Of a DNA stretch of 20,309 bases, positions 1 to 20,309 are shown piece by piece (the first letter of the stretch is position 1; each line of letters begins with the position of its first letter). Under the pieces are notes generated by a model that saw nothing but the letters and a program-made list of their open reading frames with translations, had not been told where the DNA came from and made no database searches. A program made the position numbers and the translations under genes. This DNA comes from Apostichopus californicus (Eukaryota; Echinodermata; Holothuroidea; Aspidochirotida; Stichopodidae). The stretch spans positions 1 to 20,309 of the forward strand of contig JAIPMN010065475.1 of NCBI GenBank assembly GCA_020650975.1, given 5' to 3'.

Positions 1-1355
1 ATATATTTTACTTTTTCTTTTTTTATCAGGCTATCAATTTCTCAGTGAGACAATCAACCACATGACTTGTTGTACGAACAACCACAACACACAAGCTTTG
101 AGAATCCAGGATATATATATTGGACATACGTACTCGACAATTTCAATACTGGGTCATTTATCACAGATTTTGCTTACAAGGTATGACTATAACTAAACTT
201 CAAGACAATCTTGACTTGCCTTTACTGACAATATTAAGATATTTATGCAATATCATTTGCATATTACAAATTACTGCATATTGCAAACTTACCTATTTCA
301 TCTGGATCTATTTAAAATGTAACTTAGAGATTGTTACACAGATTCAAAAGAGGCACATGACAACAAGAGACCATGCAAGAAATGGTAGTGTGAGTTACTC
401 TAAAACATTAAAAAGTCTTCTTAAAATTATTCAATATTGATTATTAAATACTTATTTCAAACTTATCTGAATTCCTTAAAGACGTATATCTGCTGTACAA
501 AATTACATTGAAATATCACGGTGAAATCACTCTGGAAGAAAATTTAATCCTCAAATCAATAAAAATTGTAAAATAATAATTCGGACATTACACTAATAAG
601 TACAAGCAGTCTTCAAAGCATTTCTTTACAAGTATACAAGAATACTGCAGAGGTTCTTCCAAAATAAAAATAAAATTACAAACACTTTGAGCTTTGAGAG
701 AAAAGACATTTGAAACTCATTGGTATTTTGAACAGTACAGACATGTCTTTTTGCTTTTAAAAAGAAATATCTAAGAATATTGCTTACACCATGCATGTAT
801 GAATGATGACCCACAATAGCTTAGCCAGAGAGGAAGGGGGGGTTGATCCCAAACCCCATGAGATGGGACAGGATATGGAAGAAGTTATCCAATCAGAGAA
901 GCAAAATTTATTTCTAATTTCAAAGCAGCTAACTAGTTTATGCTCAAATATTGTTGCTTTTGTTTTTATGTAGACCCAACATGGATGGCTAATAAATTTG
1001 GTGAATTAACAAGAACATTCCTCTGAAATAACCAGAGTTTTCAAAGATTTTGTGAATAGATTGATTCCTCATCTCCCTAGCTATGCCCATGGTGATTATT
1101 GCAAAGAACATGTAAAAGATTCTCTTATCTTACTGTAAAGAAAATCTCTTTGGTGAGCAGCGGAGAGAAATAAAAAATTATTGAATAGTAGAAAAATATT
1201 TGTCAAATAGATGAAAGATCCGGGTGTAGATTATTTGAAAGGCAATTTTGTTCACATCGTTAAGACACAGAATACATTGCACATAAGAATGGAATTATAA
1301 AGTAAGGATTGGAAAAAACTATCTGCATATATTATGAAATGAATTGCTAAACTTT
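1..1355. other. No gene seen
   Basis: AT-rich sequence. A 106-codon plus-strand frame (120-440) and a 62-codon minus-strand frame have no recognisable domain, no splice context and typical intergenic composition. Could be intergenic or far 3' flank of TMEM145. Confidence 0.55.
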
Positions 1356-1972
1356 CAGCTATCTCAAGAAAGCTACTTCCAAACACTATAAAGATGTGAC
1401 ACACTTGCCCTGTTAGGCTGTTAGCTATCTCAAGAAAGCTACTTCCAAACACTATAAAGATGTGACACACTTGCCCTGTTAGGCTTTTAGCTATCTCAAG
1501 AAAGCTACTTCCAAACACTAGATAGATATACACACTTGCCCTGTTAGGCTTTTAGCTACTTCCAAACAATAGAAAGATGTGACAAACCAGCCCTGTTAGG
1601 CTTTTAACTATCTCAAGAAAGCTATTTCCAAACACTAGAAAGATATACACACTTTGCCCTGTAAGGCTTTTAGCTATCTCAAGAAAGCTACTTCCAAACA
1701 CTAGAAAGATATACACACTTGCCCTGTTAGGCTACCAGCTATCTCAAGAAAGCTACTTCCACACACTAGAAAGATGTGACACACTTGCCCTGTTAGGCTA
1801 CCAGCTATCTCAAGAAAGCTACTTCCAAACACTAGAAAGATATACACACTTGCCCTGTTAGGCTTTTAGCCATCTCAAGAAAGCTACTTCCAAACACTAG
1901 ATAGATATACACACTTGCCCTGTTAGGCTTTTAGCTATCTCAAGAAAGCTACTTCCAAACACTAGATAGATT
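1356..1972. repeat. 66-bp minisatellite, about ten units
   Basis: Head-to-tail units of about 66 bp, recognisable by AGCTATCTCAAGAAAGCTAC, CTTCCAAACACTAGAAAGAT and CACACTTGCCCTGTTAGGCT, begin near 1356, 1422, 1490, 1553 (truncated), 1606, 1672, 1738, 1805, 1869 and 1934. Variation concentrates at GATGTGACACAC versus GATATACACAC and at the GCTTTTAG or GCTACCAG junction. A repetitive open frame on the minus strand is a by-product of the unit length being divisible by three, not a gene. Confidence 0.95.
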
Positions 1973-3549
1973 CAATCACAGAGACCAGTTGACGCAAGAA
2001 GGGAAAAGGGAAAATCACGGTTCCTTTAGAAACTGCCTTATTTCTTTAAGCTTGGAGGAGTCTAAGGAGTCCTCAAGAATGTGTCATTGGATGGTAGAGT
2101 ACCCTGTGTCCAAGGTAATAATTCCAAGGTCAATCGGGGACCCTGACACATGTTTGAGATTGGAGCTAAGAGGATGGGGAATGGGGTGCGACAAGAATCA
2201 AGAAATGGTGAGCTGCTTTGGAGGGCATATCTGTGGTGGGTACCACCTCAGTGTGGAAATCATTGCAGGTTGCCATCCCCCCCCCCTCTCCTAATATCAG
2301 GGGACCTGGGTCAACACATCAGAATATATTACTGGCAGAATAAATCATCTTATCACGTATCAGATATGAATGCATGTAGATTAAAGTGTTTGGCAAAGAA
2401 AGTAGCAAACCAGGCTCTTGCTTGAGGTCAAACCAGCACAACACACTTGCTTCTATTAATCAAAAACAGGGTCATAGAAAAGTTCGGAATACATCTGAAA
2501 GACTAACGCAACTTGCATATATAGTTACTATGGAATCACAGCATTTCATTTAATAGTTTTTCTCTCCTCGTTATTTTAAATGACCAATTAATATTAATTT
2601 GTTACTGCTAGAGCAGTGACGTCTTACACTCCCAAAAAGTGACATATCATAAAAGTTTTAAAGTGTTTAACATTGAGCGAAGAAGACTATATCCTTTCCA
2701 ACATGTTTGAAAGATATACAAATGACCATTGACCTGCATGCTGTCATGTGACCATTTTAAATGTCAACAGAAAAAGTGCCAGCATTTTTATTTCAATTTG
2801 AGAAACATTCTATTTTTTCCCCTGTAAATCCTAACGACACGATCATAACAACCAACCATGAGAAAATATATCTACTTTTTCTTTTAAACTAAAGATGGTT
2901 TAATAAAATAACTTTCTTGTAAACTATACTTTATGTTACTATATTAAAATCATTCATTGTATAATTTATCTTATATGAGATTTATAATATATAAATAAGC
3001 ATATCTTTGACATATTACATTTTATGAAAACATTTTATTTATAAATTCAACAGGGATTCAAAAATACAGTTCTATTCTTTTTTTTCTTCAGAAACTTTCA
3101 CATAATTACCTTAAGTCTTTGCACACACGGTTCGAATAAACTTACTTGTACACTTTCGTAGTTATAGCGCAAACCAGTGGTTCAACACACACTGGCTGCT
3201 TTTACATGATTCCCTAACCACTGAGTAAATGTAATACTGTCAATCGCCACGGAAACTGTCCCAGATCCTGGTGCTGTATAGTCCTTACATGTTTACATTG
3301 TTATTCTGTAAACAAACAAAAAAAATACAAAAAATACAAAATTGAACACGTTTAAGTCAATAGCTTTGGCATAGGAGAGTGACATCTTTTTATCTCAAAA
3401 GCAAAAGTGAATAGCGCCCTCAGAAGGCAGACTGGTTGGTATGTCTGTAATTGTGCTCGCATTCTAACAAGTTGTCTGTACATGTATTTACCTCCATGGA
3501 TTCTTGTAACTCGTACTCTGGACAATATGGAAATCTACTAGTATAGACA
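1973..3549. other. No confident gene; possible 3' flank
   Basis: Open frames around 1989-2425 overlap in two frames and lack domain features. AT-rich from 2530 to 3110. TTTTATTT near 3030-3040 gives an AATAAA-type signal on the minus strand but cannot be tied to a transcript. Confidence 0.5.
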
Positions 3550-3615
3550 CTAGCACAAGATATGAACATGAGGGCAATCAATGGAGTTGACTTTACTCTT
3601 GACATCATAATTTTG
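3550..3615 (-). CDS. Weak candidate terminal exon of TMEM145 (or first exon of a small secreted peptide)
   Basis: Two readings compete here. Acceptor TACTTTGCAG|CAA at 3618-3616 would let the phase-0 exit of exon 13 continue as QNYDVKSKVNSIDCPHVHIL then C and a TAG at 3552-3550. In another frame, ATG at 3608 opens MMSRVKSTPLIALMFISCAS, which resembles a signal peptide and runs to a possible donor (GAG|GTAAAT) near 3492. A T-rich acceptor near 3311 would then add only a few codons before a stop. Neither reading has family support, and the acceptor tract for the first is poor. Confidence 0.15.
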   Translation of the reverse strand, partial: QNYDVKSKVNSIDCPHVHILC

Positions 3616-3880
3616 CTGCAAAGTATGCCATTTTGTTCACACAGTCAGTTTGAACTTGAACACGCTTACGGTGTAGGAAGGAGTTGGCGACACTTTTCGA
3701 AACAATTTTTAGGTCATATTGGCCTTTGACCTCAATTGAGCTTTTCCTCAGACCTAAACATCAATATCTGCACTATTCGTTCCTAACACACTTTTTTGCT
3801 CACTCACTCACTGACACACTCATTGACTCGCTAAAACACTCACTCACTTACTTACATTTCTGATGTGGGTTAAAGCACAA

Positions 3881-3921
3881 TATCTCATCTCCCTAAACAT
3901 TACATGTAGGGAGATGAGATA
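3881..3921. repeat. Perfect 15-bp inverted repeat with 11-nt loop
   Basis: TATCTCATCTCCCTA at 3881-3895 is followed by an 11-base loop and its exact reverse complement at 3907-3921. As RNA this would be a stable hairpin. It lies downstream of the last supported TMEM145 exon, possibly in the 3' UTR. Confidence 0.85.
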
Positions 3922-3996
3922 AAAACATGTACTATATTTGTCCTCATACCTATTGTAGACTCATAATGGTTGCATTCAACTAATTGTGATCCTTTA

Positions 3997-4071
3997 GGAT
4001 CGTCAATTCGGCTAGGGATCATGTTTTGTGTGTTACCTAAGAATCATCAACTCGGGTAGGGATCATGTTTG
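3997..4071. repeat. Short diverged direct repeat of about 30 bp
   Basis: The segments around 3998-4027 and 4042-4071 both read as GTCAATTCGGCTAGGGATCA or ATCAACTCGGGTAGGGATCA followed by ATGTTT, separated by about 14 bases. On the minus strand the upstream copy borders a possible donor (TTAG|GTAACA). No coding reading is convincing. Confidence 0.7.
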
Positions 4072-4484
4072 GCAGATCTCATGCTGCGTAGGGTGGCAAG
4101 CCTAGGATCAGTTTCCGTATAATAGCTTTGTAACGATAATTAGTTCTTTCAGAGAAATAAGAATAGATTTAAATTTCACTTGAGAGCGTCCAGTCAATAA
4201 TTACTAGATCTGTTGATTTGAGTAACGATTTGGATGTAACGCTGCACGTACAATCTTCCACAAATTATCCCCCCCTCCCCCCCGTGGGGGGGGAATAATC
4301 AGCATTCTTTCTTTACATCCATTACAGCCAACTTTCATTATAGCAGATCAGCAATCCGTGTAATAGAGGTTACTGCAATACTGTTAAGGTCATGAACCTG
4401 TGTGGTTGATGCTTAGACGTAGTTCTCGAGTCTCTACGGAGATGTTTGTCTCATGTTTTAATGAAAAGATTAAGGGTGTCTTAC

Positions 4485-18510
<14,026 letters not shown>

Positions 18511-18592
18511 TTTACTGTGATATTTAACAGACAATGAAATACAGGATCAGCTCAGTTGCATTACATTTTTTAGAGACATTAACGATCCCGCT

Positions 18593-18613
18593 ACTAGCCT
18601 GAGTCAGGCTAGT
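18593..18613. repeat. 10-bp inverted repeat upstream of TMEM145 start codon
   Basis: ACTAGCCTGA at 18593-18602 and TCAGGCTAGT at 18604-18613 are exact reverse complements around a single central G, about 83 bp 5' of the ATG on the coding strand. It could be a protein-binding palindrome or a 5' UTR hairpin. No TATA box or initiator was identified with confidence. Confidence 0.8.
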
Positions 18614-19720
18614 TGCTGGCCTAGTATTGGTATTTTTAGACGAACTGCTCCTTGGCTAGGCTGTAGCCTAACTACAGTAGAATGCTAACGTAGGCTTGTA
18701 ACGGTAACAAGAAGTCTCAAATTATCTCTGCAGAGTGAACAAGCGAGCAAGTCTAGAAACTTTGCAATACGTTTGGAATACTTTCCAACTATTGTTGTTG
18801 AAATGCTTCCGCTAAACTAGAGATGAAAACCAGTTAACTTCTGTATAATAAGTAATAGCCCAACTCGGTGTATAGTTAGTGGACGTTAGGTCTATCATTT
18901 GTACACACAAAAGTAATATTTGTTCGATTCGTTATACTGTGAATGTAATAATATAGTGTATACATGTATGTAAAGGATATTTCGCGCAACTACTATGACG
19001 TAGGAAATAAGAAATGCATATTCAGTAGCATGACCTCAGCTGGTTTCTAGTATCAACGTGTACTGCTGCCTAGCAACACACAACAAATGAAAGAATCGGC
19101 TTTTGTGAAATAATCGATATGCTAGGCACAAGTACACTTATCTGTTTAATTAATAGCTAATGGTGGAGAAACCACCCTGTTTGTTGTAGATATATTTGCA
19201 CTAAGTCAACGCACATGACGAGCAAAGTTCCTCTCATGATTCTCGCTCGGTAGTTAGTTGAATTCTAAGACCGAAGACGTCAATACTTTCTCATATCATT
19301 AGCAGCCTGATCAATCTGCTTCAGCCAACACAAAAGAATTTTTTATCATGCTCATATAACCTATGTAAGTTTGAGCGGACATTTTCCCGAAATTTATCTT
19401 AAGCTTTCGTAATTTGCACGCTTTATAGTATCGAAAGGTGTATTATAATTTGTGTCATTCAGTGTCATTCAGTTTGTCATTCAGTCAAAGAAGTTGGACA
19501 TAGCTTGCCCTTCGTGGGGAGCTGACGAGTGGTGGTGGAAGGCCCTTAGAACTGTCAATCATCAAATCCCATATGAAAAAATAGTAGCTAAACAATTTTT
19601 TTTCCAGGATATTTTGATATATTTAAGGCATTGAACCACGCTCTGAAAAATTTAACCTTCCATTGCTTGCAAGTGAAGTTTTCTTCTTGTTGCAACAAAA
19701 TGCAGACAGTAATGAAACGT
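18614..19720. other. Upstream region of TMEM145, no gene seen
   Basis: Presumably contains promoter and any 5' untranslated exon, but nothing can be assigned. GTGTCATTCA occurs twice in tandem with a third partial near 19452-19485, a minor repeat. Confidence 0.5.
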
Positions 19721-19724
19721 GATA

Positions 19725-19800
19725 CCTTGTTACATGGGCGGGATTACGGGGGGGCAAGAGGGGGCACTTGCCCCCCCACTTTTTCCCAAATCTTAGTTTA
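19725..19800. repeat. G/C-tract repeat with 11-bp inverted arms
   Basis: GGGGGGGCAAG at 19748-19758 and CTTGCCCCCCC at 19767-19777 are exact inverted arms around 8 bases. Text of this kind (GGGGGCACTTGCCCCCCC) is common in dispersed repeats of marine invertebrates, from general recollection. Mobile origin is likely but unproven. Confidence 0.5.
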
Positions 19801-20104
19801 CTTTTTTGTCGTTTTTGCAGACAAATGTGCACAACCCTAATCGAAATTATTCCCCCACAACAGCTCTATCAAATAGGCCTATTTGTTTCGAATCTAAGTC
19901 GAGTTTGTGTGTAAGATCGTAACATGTGTCATGAAGCATGCAGAATAACTGGAGCTGGAGCTAGCACATGGTTCGCAGCACAGGTTACGAATCCTGGAAC
20001 TAACACACTAGCGATTCAATTCTGCATGTGATGAATCCGCGGCATGTGCTTCAGTGCTAGCTCCTTGCCAACCGATGATGGCGCTCCGCTTAGATAGTGA
20101 CGTA

Positions 20105-20180
20105 TAACCAAGGGCGTAGGAACCGGGGGTGCTGAAAAATATGGGGGGGCGGAACTATCATTCCGCCGCCCCGCTTCGCA
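20105..20180. repeat. Edge of a dispersed G-rich repeat
   Basis: AAGGGCGTAGGAACCGGGGG followed by a GGGGGGGCGG tract and CCGCCGCCCCGCTTCGC resembles the first bases of many invertebrate miniature transposons that begin with GGGCGTAG. The element probably continues past the window end, so its type is open. Confidence 0.4.
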
Positions 20181-20309
20181 AGTCAGAAAACCCCTTTTTC
20201 ATTTCTGCCCTTGGTGCTCATATCATTTTGGCAGAAAAAATTCTCATTTGGAGCACCAAATTGCATCTAAGGCCGGGTGAAAATGCAAAATTATTTACAA
20301 AATGGAGTG

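Noticed and set aside
120..440. 106-codon plus-strand frame
   Set aside because: No domain, signal or splice support; composition like the surrounding sequence.
1252..1533. 93-codon minus-strand frame with an internal repeat (VFGSSFLEIA)
   Set aside because: The repeat comes from the 66-bp minisatellite whose unit length is a multiple of three; no gene context.
1989..2425. Two overlapping plus-strand frames of 91 and 101 codons
   Set aside because: They overlap in different frames, include a C-tract, and show no family features.

Overview
The window is animal nuclear DNA, AT-rich and dominated by introns and repeats, with no bacterial-style gene layout. One gene explains almost all of the coding signal. 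It is a minus-strand TMEM145 orthologue (GOST / GPR180-TMEM145 seven-transmembrane family) spread over about 14 kb, from the start codon at 18510 down to a tail exon near 4485. Twelve constant or alternative exon slots join with GT-AG borders and compatible phases. They give 498 residues, compared by memory with the human protein of about 490. The strong but imperfect similarity to the vertebrate protein, together with tRNA-derived SINE-like pieces, minisatellites and G-tract-rich repeats, suggests a marine invertebrate, perhaps an echinoderm or another deuterostome. I cannot fix the species.

Layout in transcript order (high to low coordinates): 20309-18511 is upstream sequence with G/C-rich repeat pieces and a hairpin just 5' of the start codon. 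Exon 1 (signal peptide) is 18418-18510. Exons 2-5 (extracellular GOLD-like domain) are 17376-17450, 16359-16445, 15812-16045 and 15259-15337. The slot for the first membrane helix is filled by either of two 72-bp exons, 13487-13558 or 12300-12371. Exons 7-11 (helices 2-7) lie between 10723 and 6433. Exon 12 (conserved cytoplasmic tail start) is 5691-5927. Two near-identical 96-bp tail exons follow at 4854-4949 and 4485-4580. I could not settle the final coding exon and 3' UTR; several weak candidates lie between 4260 and 3400. From about 3400 down to 1 I see no convincing gene, only a 66-bp minisatellite (about 1356-1972) and AT-rich sequence.

The most interesting structure is the repeated copying of exon pieces inside this one gene. 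(a) Two diverged exons of equal length and phase encode alternative first transmembrane helices, the signature of mutually exclusive splicing. (b) The intron after exon 8 is largely built of degenerate tandem copies of the 3' end of exon 8 plus its splice donor. (c) The intron after exon 11 carries three such copies of the end of exon 11. (d) The tail exon has been duplicated recently with its flanks. A satellite made of self-complementary units lies about 180 bp downstream (in transcript order) of one of the alternative helix exons and could shape RNA folding there. All exon calls come from reading the sequence and from remembered family similarity; no search or transcript data were available.
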